A DNA stretch of 64,000 nt from UBA7957 sp965222695 (GTDB lineage: Bacteria > Pseudomonadota > Gammaproteobacteria > Granulosicoccales > Granulosicoccaceae), in assembly GCA_965222695.1 (NCBI GenBank), contig OZ244967.1:434001-498000 (forward strand), read 5' to 3'. Below the pieces are notes generated by a model that was not told where the DNA came from, made no database searches, and saw only the letters and a list, made by a program, of their open reading frames with translations. Position numbers and translations under genes: made by a program. This document shows, in pieces, positions 34,574 to 42,486 of this stretch; position 1 is the stretch's first letter; each line of letters opens with the position of its first letter.

Positions 34574-34950
34574 ACGGACCTCCTCAATAATAATCAGTTA
34601 GTTTCTGGAATTATAAAAAATCTTTTCCAGTTATAATATACATTTATATCAAATGCCCTGTATCAGGCATTTAGCCTGATTGCTTCGGGACTTTTATCCA
34701 ACGTCTCTGGGTCGAAACGGTTTTCTACCACAAGCCAATAGAATACGCTAAGAATTCTCAACTGCCTAGTATAAAGCCCTAGAGAGAGTGTGTTATCTCG
34801 TGTAGGGTAGAACATGCTCAGCCACTTGCCCATAAAAGGTAGTTTTACTCCTTTCCGTAGTGGCTAGAACAGTTTCGATCACTCCCTTTGTCTCGGTTTT
34901 GGAACGATCAGTAGAATACTTCGGCGTGATCCCGGCGGAAATGCCAAAAA
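34574..34950. promoter_or_regulatory. soxX upstream region
   Basis: 377 bases without a gene. On the minus strand a TATAAT box (plus-strand 34610-34615) lies about 40 bases before soxX; no good -35 is found, so an activator may be needed. A 7-bp hairpin AAATGCC/GGCATTT (34651-34672), overlapped by TCAGGC/GCCTGA, could be a regulator site. Nothing recognisable lies in 34700-34950. Confidence 0.35.
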
Positions 34951-36417
34951 TTATTGGGCGGCCTTTTCTGGTTTCAACTGTTTAAGTTTGGCACTGATTC
35001 GCAATTCGGCCGGTGAGCCCTTATCGGCGCTGTTTAACGCCATCTCAAGCTGCCTTTTAGCATCATTCATCTGCCCGCTCTTCTCATAATACACCGCCAG
35101 GTATTCATGACTGGCGGTTTCATTCCCCATTTTCTGCTGTATATTAGCTAATTGCCTGTAGACATTATGCTCGGTTCGAACGGTTCGTCGTACATAGAGG
35201 CTGAGCACCTCATAGGCATGCTGCAGCCTGTCGTCCTCAATCAGCAAATCCGAGAGGTTTTTGACCGGGCTGTAGCGGGTGGGATATAGATCGATCAAAT
35301 CGAGAAATTTATTCGTACCGAGCTGTTGATTGCCGCTGGCGTATTCGATTCTGGCATCCAGCATCTGCAAGAAAAAGTCATCGCCTGCACTGTGCATCAG
35401 CGTCGACAATCGCTGCTCAGCCTTGGCCGTATTTCCGCTTCGTTCCTCCAGTAAGGCCAAACCATACTGTGCGGGTATGTTTTCCGATGCGTTTTTTGAG
35501 TTCAATAGCAATTGACTCAAGTAATCCGTATCCTGACTGGCCAGAACCGCCAATCGAACTTTAAACAGCTGATAGCGGAGACTGTCCTTTTCACCCGCTT
35601 TACCCAGACTAGCGGCCCGATTTTTCGCTTCTGCGATTCGATTGTCGCTCAAGGGGTGAGTTCTCAGATACTCAAGCCGAAATGATGACGAGTTCAAGGC
35701 ACTGTTCTTACTCAGTATATCGAAAGACTCGACCATGCCGGTGGGTGTAAAGCCTGCACCGGCGAGAATATCTATACCGATGCGGTCGGCTTCATATTCA
35801 TTGGCGCGGGTATAGTTGATCTGATTTTGCTGTGATACAGCGATTCCGGTCGCCAGAGCCGCTTGTCCGGCTTCTGCAGAGTTTTGTCCGATGATCAAGG
35901 CAGCCAGTATGGTCGCCGCGGCCGTTAATCCGTTATGGCTTTGTGCCGAATAGGCTCTGGCGTGATGGCGTTGCGTGACATGTGCAATTTCATGGGCCAT
36001 CACAGCGGCGAGCTGACTTTCCTTCTCAAATGCTCGGATGAGTCCGCTGTTAATCCCGATATAGCCGCCCGGAACGGCGAAGGCATTAATCGAATCGTTC
36101 AAAAGCAGGAAAAATCTGTAGGGATATTCTATCCCCGGGATGTTGGCCAGCAGGCGTTCACCGAGTTGTTGTATATACTCGTTGGCCTGGTAATCTTCAA
36201 CGATCGGCAGACTGGCTTGAGCCTGACGCATAAATTGTTCGCCAATTTTGCGTTCTTCCAACGGAGAAAGGCTTTGATCGACCGGCTCTCCCATTCGAGG
36301 CAGATTGTCGATGGCGGTCGCGGGCTGGCAAAGGGGGAGGAGTGCGCAGAGCAGCCAAAACCGAATTAACATTCTAAATCGACAGAAGGCGGATTTATGA
36401 GTGGCTTGAGTCATCAT
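34951..36417 (-). CDS. bepA: BepA-like M48 metalloprotease with TPR domain
   Basis: 488 residues with a signal peptide (ends QPATA). The zinc motif is HEIAHVTQRHH (HEXXH, residue ~144). The downstream Glu ligand lies in the YEADRIGIDIL helix. The C-terminal ~200 residues are TPR-like helices. BepA degrades or helps mature stalled outer-membrane proteins, LptD in particular. It could equally be a paralogue such as LoiP/YcaL, but the length and TPR tail favour BepA. ATG 36372 is an alternative start. Confidence 0.88.
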   Translation of the reverse strand: MMTQATHKSAFCRFRMLIRFWLLCALLPLCQPATAIDNLPRMGEPVDQSLSPLEERKIGEQFMRQAQASLPIVEDYQANEYIQQLGERLLANIPGIEYPYRFFLLLNDSINAFAVPGGYIGINSGLIRAFEKESQLAAVMAHEIAHVTQRHHARAYSAQSHNGLTAAATILAALIIGQNSAEAGQAALATGIAVSQQNQINYTRANEYEADRIGIDILAGAGFTPTGMVESFDILSKNSALNSSSFRLEYLRTHPLSDNRIAEAKNRAASLGKAGEKDSLRYQLFKVRLAVLASQDTDYLSQLLLNSKNASENIPAQYGLALLEERSGNTAKAEQRLSTLMHSAGDDFFLQMLDARIEYASGNQQLGTNKFLDLIDLYPTRYSPVKNLSDLLIEDDRLQHAYEVLSLYVRRTVRTEHNVYRQLANIQQKMGNETASHEYLAVYYEKSGQMNDAKRQLEMALNSADKGSPAELRISAKLKQLKPEKAAQ

Positions 36418-36761
36418 TGCCAGCAGAAGTATGCATGAAAAATGGCTGTGCTTCAGCCAACTTTTCCATAATTTGGTAAAACTGATCGCATTTCCATTTT
36501 GACCCCTGAATGACTAAAAAATTGCCTTTTGTGACAGTAAAATGTTGATATTACGAACCTATTGAGAACCTCCCCATCATACATATATCGAAGTGAGTAG
36601 AATTGATCTATTGTTTCTAATGTAGTAAATTATAATATTTATGTATATTAATATAGTTTTTCCCCAAGGAAATCTCACTCTAGGTAGCGGGTATACCTTG
36701 TTCCGGGATAGACTGTTTCAACTACGTTGTCAACAATCCAACAGCGGAGATCTCAATAACA
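36418..36761. promoter_or_regulatory. AT-rich tusA upstream region
   Basis: 344 bases, much richer in A and T than the surroundings. A TATAAT box at 36631-36636 has TTGTTT 14 bases upstream, which is too close for a standard sigma-70 promoter, so assignment is weak. No gene or RNA was recognised. Confidence 0.3.
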
Positions 36762-36992
36762 ATGTCTGATTTTGACCAAGAACTCGATGCATCAGGGCTT
36801 AACTGCCCGCTTCCCATATTACGAGCAAAGAAATCACTTGCCCAACTTAATGCAGGCCAGCTTTTAAAGGTCATAGCGACTGACCCCGGCTCAGTAAAAG
36901 ACTTCGAAGCATTTGCAAAGCAAACAGGTAACGTTTTGGAAAGCTCCACCGAAGAGGGCGGCAAATACCAATTTCTGATTCGCAAATCCTGA
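36762..36992 (+). CDS. tusA: TusA family sulfur-carrier protein
   Basis: 76 residues. The LDASGLNCPLPILRAKKSL motif carries the sulfur-accepting Cys (residue ~17) in the CPxP context, and the IATDPGSVKDFEAF segment completes the fold. TusA relays persulfide sulfur. In sulfur oxidisers it works with DsrE-type proteins and rhodaneses to feed cytoplasmic sulfur oxidation. A dsrE2-type gene follows directly, which supports the dissimilatory role rather than only tRNA thiolation. Confidence 0.95.
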   Translation: MSDFDQELDASGLNCPLPILRAKKSLAQLNAGQLLKVIATDPGSVKDFEAFAKQTGNVLESSTEEGGKYQFLIRKS

Positions 36993-37085
36993 GCCTACAG
37001 ATTACTCGAATAGTGGTCATAGGTATGATTTATTGATGATCTTTCCACTTGAATTGACAGAATTGCCCCTCGGAGGATTTAGGTA

Positions 37086-37568
37086 ATGTCTGATGATAAA
37101 CGACTCGCAATTATAGCCACGAAGGGCACACTGGACTGGGCTTACCCGCCTTTTATTCTCGCTTCGACAGCGGCAGCGCTTGGCTACGAAACGCAAATTT
37201 TCTTTACTTTCTACGGTTTACAATTACTGAAGAAAAAGCTCGATTTGAAGGTCAGTCCGCTGGGAAATCCGGGCATGCCAATGCCGATGGGTATGGATAA
37301 ATGGTTTCCGGTGCTGGGGACTGCCATTCCGGGGATGCAGAGCATAATGACCGGAATGATGAAACAGAAAATGAAATCCAAAGGTGTTGCCAGCGTGGAG
37401 GAGCTTCGCGAGCTGTGCCAAGAGGCGGAAGTTAAATTTATCGCTTGCCAGATGACGGTGGATTTATTCGACATGCCTCATTCCGATTTTATCGATGATA
37501 TAGAACTTGGCGGAGCTGCGACATTTTTCGAATTCGCGGGAGATTCCGATATCACACTTTATATATAA
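37086..37568 (+). CDS. DsrE2-type sulfurtransferase (DsrE/DsrF/DrsH family)
   Basis: 160 residues. It starts like DsrE2 (KRLAIIATKGTLDWAYPPFILASTAAALGYE), has a glycine/methionine-rich linker (residues ~60-105), and retains the conserved Cys of FIACQMTVDLF (~120), the usual persulfide site. GGAG is placed 8 bases before ATG. It is paired with tusA, a module known from sulfur-oxidising bacteria and archaea that moves sulfane sulfur in the cytoplasm. The methionine-rich loop may be membrane-associated. Confidence 0.9.
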   Translation: MSDDKRLAIIATKGTLDWAYPPFILASTAAALGYETQIFFTFYGLQLLKKKLDLKVSPLGNPGMPMPMGMDKWFPVLGTAIPGMQSIMTGMMKQKMKSKGVASVEELRELCQEAEVKFIACQMTVDLFDMPHSDFIDDIELGGAATFFEFAGDSDITLYI

Positions 37569-38051
37569 GAAACCCAGGGTGTCTCCGTCCGTCGCGCTGA
37601 TTCAAGGATCCTCTATGATTTGAGGTCAGCTCGACGGAATCCCGCCGTCAGTCCCTTGGCCCTGAAACGACGCTGGTTTTCAATCATTATTTAGCGACTT
37701 TTTTACATAATTGCTACAATGCAGCAACTTTTTGCTCTACCGGCTTCAGTCAAATCCAGAATTTAGCGGAGGCGGGATTGCAAATCGTTCCCGGCTCAAG
37801 CAAAATCACCGATTCGGTAAGAGTCAAGCCTGATTTAACAGCACTTACAAGCCAAATTTCGCGATTTGTTAAGTGTATTTCCATGATTTGCTTTTACTGC
37901 AATTGAGACGCGGATCGGAGAAGCTGTTGAGCTTACACGCTGGATCCCGGTCGCCAGTTCAATCGAAAACCGGGGAATGGTTTGTGAAGTCGCCTGGCCT
38001 TGAGAATCGATTGCGCTGCAATTTCAAACTGTAATGACGAGAGGAGCTGTC
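37569..38051. promoter_or_regulatory. ilvI upstream region
   Basis: 483 bases without a gene. A small hairpin GACGG/CCGTC (near 37634-37650) follows dsrE2 but has no T-run. A TACAAT hexamer near 37716 could be a -10. I looked for a branched-chain leader peptide: the only short open frames have no run of Ile, Val or Leu codons, so none is called. Confidence 0.35.
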
Positions 38052-39770
38052 GTGGACTTATCCGGTGGCGAAATTATTATACAGGCCCTAAAGGAAGAAG
38101 GTGTAAAACATATCTTCGGTTATCCGGGTGGGGCAGTCTTACATATATATGATGCATTGTATCAGCAAGATGAAATCGAGCACATCCTTGTACGGCACGA
38201 GCAAGGGGCCACTCATGCCGCGGATGCGTATGCCCGAGCAACCGGCAAACCCGGTGTAGTTCTTGTAACATCCGGCCCGGGCGCTACTAATGCCGTCACC
38301 GGGATAGCGACCGCGTTTATGGATTCCGTGCCCATGGTGGTTCTTACCGGCCAGGTACCTAAACCCATGATCGGCAGTGATGCATTTCAGGAAGTTGATT
38401 CGGTAGGTATTACAAGACCCTGTGTTAAACACAACTTCCTGGTGCAATCATTGGAGGCTTTGGCGCCGACCCTGCGCAAAGCTTTTTTTGTAGCATCATC
38501 CGGGCGTCCGGGACCGGTGGTGGTTGATATACCGAAAGATATTACCACCCCGGATATAAAAGTACCGTTCGAGTACCCGCAACAAGTCAGGATGCGTTCC
38601 TATAATCCGAACGTCTCAGGTCATCCGGGGCAGATCCGAAAGGCCGTGGAATTATTGCTGTCCGCCCGCAGACCGATGATTTATACCGGTGGCGGCGTGG
38701 TCTGGAGCGATGCTTCTGCAGAATTGATCGAAATTACAAAGCTGCTCGGCTATCCCATTACCAACACCTTAATGGGCTTGGGTACTTATCCCGCCGACGA
38801 CAGGCAATTTGTCGGCATGCTGGGTATGCACGGTACCTTCGAGGCGAATATGGCAATGCACGACTGCGATGTTTTGTTAGCCATTGGAGCAAGATTTGAT
38901 GACCGCGTAACGGGTAAAACCAGCAATTTTTGCCCACACGCAAAAATCATCCATGTTGATATAGATCCGGCCTCAATTTCAAAGAACATTCGTGTTGACA
39001 TCCCGATCGTCGGCGATGTGCGGCATGTTCTAAAGGTAATGCTGGAGGAACTGAAATCTATCGACCGCCGGGCCGATCCAGACGATCTTGCGGATTGGTG
39101 GGTTCAAATCAACAACTGGCGGGCGGAAAACTGCCTGGAGTACGATCGAGACAGCGATCTTATCAAACCACAATTTGTGGTTGAGAAATTGTGTGAAGTG
39201 ACCGGGGGCAACGCTTTTGTCGCATCCGATGTCGGGCAGCATCAAATGTTCGCGGCTCAGTTTTACAAGTTCAACAAGCCTCGCCGCTGGTTAAACTCCG
39301 GAGGTTTGGGCACGATGGGGTTCGGTTTACCCGCTGCCATGGGTGTCAAACTTGCCTTTCCAGATGACGACGTGGTTTGTATCACGGGCGAGGCCAGTAT
39401 TCAAATGTGTCTGCAGGAACTTTCGACCTGTAAACAATACGGATTGCCGGTAAAGATTGTTAATTTGAACAATCGCTATATGGGAATGGTGCGCCAGTGG
39501 CAGGAATTCAGCTATAACAAGCGCTACTCACACTCCTATGTGGACGCTTTGCCTGATTTTGTCAAGCTTGCTGAAGCCTACGGTCATGTAGGGATGGTGA
39601 TAGAGAAACCCACAGATGTTGAAACCGCGCTGAAAGAGGCGTTCTCAATGAAGGATAGACTAGTATTTATGGATTTTATCACCGATCAGTCTGAGAATGT
39701 TTATCCCATGATCGAAGCAGGTAAAGCGCACAACGAGATGCGTATGAACCCTTTAAGGGAGCTGGCCTGA
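38052..39770 (+). CDS. ilvI: acetolactate synthase large subunit
   Basis: 572 residues from GTG at 38052. AGAGGAG lies correctly before this GTG, while ATG at 38034 has no site and would add a non-family peptide. ThDP- and FAD-dependent first common enzyme of valine, leucine and isoleucine synthesis. Motifs: IFGYPGGAVLHIYDAL, the catalytic Glu in VRHEQGATHAADAYAR, GARFDDRVTGK, and the ThDP/Mg motif (GEASIQMCLQELST ... NLNNRYMGMV). In the Mg motif the usual GDG is GEA, so the first metal ligand is Glu here. It overlaps ilvH by ATGA. Confidence 0.94.
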   Translation: MDLSGGEIIIQALKEEGVKHIFGYPGGAVLHIYDALYQQDEIEHILVRHEQGATHAADAYARATGKPGVVLVTSGPGATNAVTGIATAFMDSVPMVVLTGQVPKPMIGSDAFQEVDSVGITRPCVKHNFLVQSLEALAPTLRKAFFVASSGRPGPVVVDIPKDITTPDIKVPFEYPQQVRMRSYNPNVSGHPGQIRKAVELLLSARRPMIYTGGGVVWSDASAELIEITKLLGYPITNTLMGLGTYPADDRQFVGMLGMHGTFEANMAMHDCDVLLAIGARFDDRVTGKTSNFCPHAKIIHVDIDPASISKNIRVDIPIVGDVRHVLKVMLEELKSIDRRADPDDLADWWVQINNWRAENCLEYDRDSDLIKPQFVVEKLCEVTGGNAFVASDVGQHQMFAAQFYKFNKPRRWLNSGGLGTMGFGLPAAMGVKLAFPDDDVVCITGEASIQMCLQELSTCKQYGLPVKIVNLNNRYMGMVRQWQEFSYNKRYSHSYVDALPDFVKLAEAYGHVGMVIEKPTDVETALKEAFSMKDRLVFMDFITDQSENVYPMIEAGKAHNEMRMNPLRELA

Positions 39771-40261
39771 TGAGACATATTATTTCACTGTTACTGGAGA
39801 ACGAATCCGGTGCCTTGTCCCGCGTTGCGGGCCTGTTCAGTGCCCGTGGCTACAATATTGAGTCGCTGACTGTGGCCGCGACCAATGATCCATCGCTTTC
39901 ACGGATGACGATTGTCACTACCGGAACCGATCATATTATCGAACAGATCACCAAACAGCTTAACAAACTGGTCGATGTGGTGAGACTGTCTGATCTTACC
40001 GAATCAGCACATATTGAACGTGAAATGATGCTGATTAAGGTTAAAGCAGCGGGCGAGGCGCGCGAGGAGATCAAACGCGTCGCGGATATCTTCCGCGGAA
40101 AAATCATCGATGTCACCGAAACGACTTATATTGCCGAAATCACCGGCGATGGTGACAAGCTTGATGCTTTTATTCGTGCCGTCGGCGAGGAGCGGATACT
40201 CGAAGTCGTCCGCTCCGGTACTTCCGGAATCGCCCGGGGTGAGAAAAGCTTAAAAGTATAA
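39770..40261 (+). CDS. ilvH: acetolactate synthase regulatory small subunit
   Basis: 163 residues. The ACT domain (residues 1-75; LLENESGALSRVAGLFSARGYNIESL) binds valine for feedback inhibition, and a second ACT-like C-terminal half activates the large subunit. The start overlaps the ilvI stop (TGATG). Length and sequence are those of E. coli IlvH. Confidence 0.96.
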   Translation: MRHIISLLLENESGALSRVAGLFSARGYNIESLTVAATNDPSLSRMTIVTTGTDHIIEQITKQLNKLVDVVRLSDLTESAHIEREMMLIKVKAAGEAREEIKRVADIFRGKIIDVTETTYIAEITGDGDKLDAFIRAVGEERILEVVRSGTSGIARGEKSLKV

Positions 40262-40305
40262 TTAAAAGCGCCGGAGATTGTTCGGCAGGGTATTTGGAGA
40301 AATTA

Positions 40306-41322
40306 ATGAACGTTTATTACGACAAAGACGCAGATCTTTCGATCATTCAAGGAAAAACCGTTTCCATTATCGGTTATGGCTCACAGGGGCATGCGCATGC
40401 GAACAATCTGAAAGATTCCGGTGTCAACGTCATTGTGGGGCTGCGTGAAGGGTCCGCCTCGGTCGCCAAAGCGGAAAATTCCGGATTGACAGTGAAATCT
40501 TTGGAGGAAGCCGTACAGGCGGCGGATCTGGTCATGATCCTGGCTCCCGACGAGCATCAATCCAGGATATATCAGGATGTTATAGAGCCGAATATCAAGC
40601 AGGGCGCAGCCCTGGGTTTTGCCCACGGATTTAACATTCACTACGGTCAAGTCAATCCGAGGGAAGATCTCGATGTTATTATGGTGGCACCTAAAGGCCC
40701 CGGGCATCTGGTGCGATCCACTTACACGGAAGGAGGGGGTGTGCCAACGTTGATCGCCGTGGCGCAGAACGCCTCGGGGCAGGCCCGCGATATCGCCCTG
40801 TCTTATGCCAGTGCGAACGGTGGAGGCCGCGCGGGTGTTATAGAAACCAATTTCCGTGAAGAGACGGAAACGGATCTTTTTGGTGAGCAAGTGGTATTGT
40901 GCGGGGGTACGACGGCGTTGGTTCAGGCTGGATTTGAGACCCTGGTGGAAGCCGGCTATGCTCCGGAGATGGCTTATTTCGAGTGTCTGCACGAACTCAA
41001 GCTGATCGTTGATCTTATGTATGAAGGCGGAATCGCCAATATGCGCTACTCCATCTCCAATACAGCGGAGTACGGCGATTTCAAGAGCGGGCCGCGTATT
41101 ATCACCGATGAGACCCGCGAGGAAATGCGCCGGATTCTGACTGAAATTCAGGACGGAACCTTCGCAAGGGATTTTATCTCAGAGAATCAAAGTGGCGCCG
41201 CCACGTTAAAGGCCCGACGCAGGCTTGGCAGAGAACACCAAATTGAAGTTGTCGGAGAAAAACTCAGAGCAATGATGCCCTGGATCGCCGCATCGGCAAA
41301 AGTTGACAAGAGCAAAAACTAG
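40306..41322 (+). CDS. ilvC: ketol-acid reductoisomerase (class I, NADPH)
   Basis: 338 residues from ATG 40306, with TTGGAGAAATTA before it; a TTG 12 bases upstream is not the start. It converts acetolactate to dihydroxyisovalerate by Mg-dependent methyl shift and reduction. The Rossmann motif is GYGSQGHAHANNLKDSG. The class-I knotted domain has ETDLFGEQ and CLHELKLIVDLMYEGG with Mg-binding acidic residues. It is the third gene of ilvIHC and is followed by a terminator. Confidence 0.97.
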   Translation: MNVYYDKDADLSIIQGKTVSIIGYGSQGHAHANNLKDSGVNVIVGLREGSASVAKAENSGLTVKSLEEAVQAADLVMILAPDEHQSRIYQDVIEPNIKQGAALGFAHGFNIHYGQVNPREDLDVIMVAPKGPGHLVRSTYTEGGGVPTLIAVAQNASGQARDIALSYASANGGGRAGVIETNFREETETDLFGEQVVLCGGTTALVQAGFETLVEAGYAPEMAYFECLHELKLIVDLMYEGGIANMRYSISNTAEYGDFKSGPRIITDETREEMRRILTEIQDGTFARDFISENQSGAATLKARRRLGREHQIEVVGEKLRAMMPWIAASAKVDKSKN

Positions 41323-41337
41323 ACATTCTCATCGAGC

Positions 41338-41376
41338 GGGCGGGAAGCGAAGCCTTTACCCGCCCTTTCAACTTTT
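41338..41376 (+). terminator. putative ilvC terminator
   Basis: GGGCGGG (41338-41344) pairs with CCCGCCC (41358-41365) around a 13-base loop, followed by a TTTCAACTTTTT tract. It lies just after ilvC, 50 bases before pssA. Confidence 0.65.
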
Positions 41377-41415
41377 TGTCTCGGCTACTTAATTTTTGCA
41401 GCTTGCGGCGATACT

Positions 41416-42219
41416 ATGGAATCCATGCCTGAAGACCCAAAGACAGCAAAAATCGAAAAACGCGGGCGCGGAATCTACCTCTTGCCCAATCTGTTTACAA
41501 CCTCAGCCTTGTTCGCCGGTTTCTACGGAATCATTGCGGCCTTAAACGGGCGGTATTCCGAAGCTGCAGTCGCCGTTCTGGTGGCGATGATTCTCGACAG
41601 CCTGGACGGACGCATTGCCAGAATGACCCATACCACCAGCGCTTTCGGGGCTGAATACGACAGTATGTCGGATATGGTCTCGTTCGGGATTGCCCCGGCA
41701 CTGATCGTTTACGAGTGGTCACTTGCAAGTATGGGAAGAGCGGGCTTCGGTCAACTGGGTTGGGTAGCCGCATTCCTCTACTCTGCTTGTGCCGCGTTAC
41801 GGCTGGCCAGATTCAATGTACAGGTCGGGATAGCGGACAAGCGTTTTTTCCAGGGGCTGGCGAGTCCGTCGGCCGCTGCACTGATGATTCTGATGGTCTG
41901 GGTTTCAGAAGATCTGGGTATAAAAGGGTCGGAGGTTCATCTTCTGGCTGTGTTTGTTACCATTGCCAGCGGTTTGCTCATGGTCAGTAATTTTACCTAC
42001 TACAGTTTCAAGGATTTCGGTACTCACAAACGGGTCCCGTTTGTTGCGATTCTGGTTCTGGTATTTATTTTTGTTTTTACATCATTGGATCCGCCGAAGA
42101 TTTTGTTGCTGGGATTTACGCTATATGCGTTGTCAGGGCCGGGTTGGGCGATTTTTCGCCGGTTTCGAAAAAGATCACGCAAGCAGGTGGTCACGGAAGA
42201 GCAAAAACCGGGTGACTGA
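41416..42219 (+). CDS. pssA: CDP-diacylglycerol-serine O-phosphatidyltransferase
   Basis: 267 residues, about seven transmembrane helices. The CDP-alcohol phosphotransferase motif DGRIARMTHTTSAFGAEYDSMSD (the DG-AR-G-D-D pattern, residues ~57-79) is complete. It makes phosphatidylserine, the precursor of phosphatidylethanolamine. This is the membrane-embedded type of PssA found next to ilvC in many proteobacteria, not the E. coli phospholipase-D-like type. Confidence 0.93.
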   Translation: MESMPEDPKTAKIEKRGRGIYLLPNLFTTSALFAGFYGIIAALNGRYSEAAVAVLVAMILDSLDGRIARMTHTTSAFGAEYDSMSDMVSFGIAPALIVYEWSLASMGRAGFGQLGWVAAFLYSACAALRLARFNVQVGIADKRFFQGLASPSAAALMILMVWVSEDLGIKGSEVHLLAVFVTIASGLLMVSNFTYYSFKDFGTHKRVPFVAILVLVFIFVFTSLDPPKILLLGFTLYALSGPGWAIFRRFRKRSRKQVVTEEQKPGD

Positions 42220-42268
42220 ATAATAAAACTGCGCTATAGTTTTCTTAAGTACGACCAATAACAGTATT

Positions 42269-42379
42269 ATGACTCCTGAATTCGCACAGTATGCCGAAGA
42301 TTCAATAAGCGCCTCTCAAGCGTCCGGTGTCTGTACCGCCTGTTTTTCACTCCTCCTAACTCTACGACTTCTGCCCTAG
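42269..42379 (+). CDS. leuL: leuA leader peptide (leucine attenuator)
   Basis: A 36-codon open frame starting at ATG 42269 and ending at TAG 42377-42379, about 107 bases before leuA. Its last nine codons are CTC CTC CTA ACT CTA CGA CTT CTG CCC, that is Leu-Leu-Leu-Thr-Leu-Arg-Leu-Leu-Pro, six leucines in eight codons. This is the pattern of a ribosome-stalling leucine leader. The stop codon lies inside the palindrome TCTGCCC/GGGCAGA (42370-42385), so stalling would change RNA folding. A T-rich terminator arm is not clear, so the final switch is not resolved. A TATAGT -10 lies at 42233-42238. Confidence 0.75.
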   Translation: MTPEFAQYAEDSISASQASGVCTACFSLLLTLRLLP

Positions 42380-42418
42380 GGCAGATAGTGATTATCCCTG
42401 GCGAGGGTGTACGCAAAA
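42370..42418 (+). promoter_or_regulatory. leader hairpins between leuL and leuA
   Basis: The palindrome TCTGCCC-TA-GGGCAGA overlaps the end of the leader peptide. It is followed by CCCT-GGCG-AGGG (near 42397-42408). These mutually close stems are candidates for the alternative pairings of an attenuator. No poly-T run follows directly. Confidence 0.4.
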
Positions 42419-42486
42419 AATACCAATACTATAATTTTCCGTCAGAGCATGCGTTTGCCGTGCTGTGATCTTCGGAGTAGAGACCA

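Noticed and set aside
37569..38051. Branched-chain leader peptide before ilvI
   Set aside because: Short frames such as the one beginning near 37721 contain only scattered Leu, Val and Ile codons and no stalling run.
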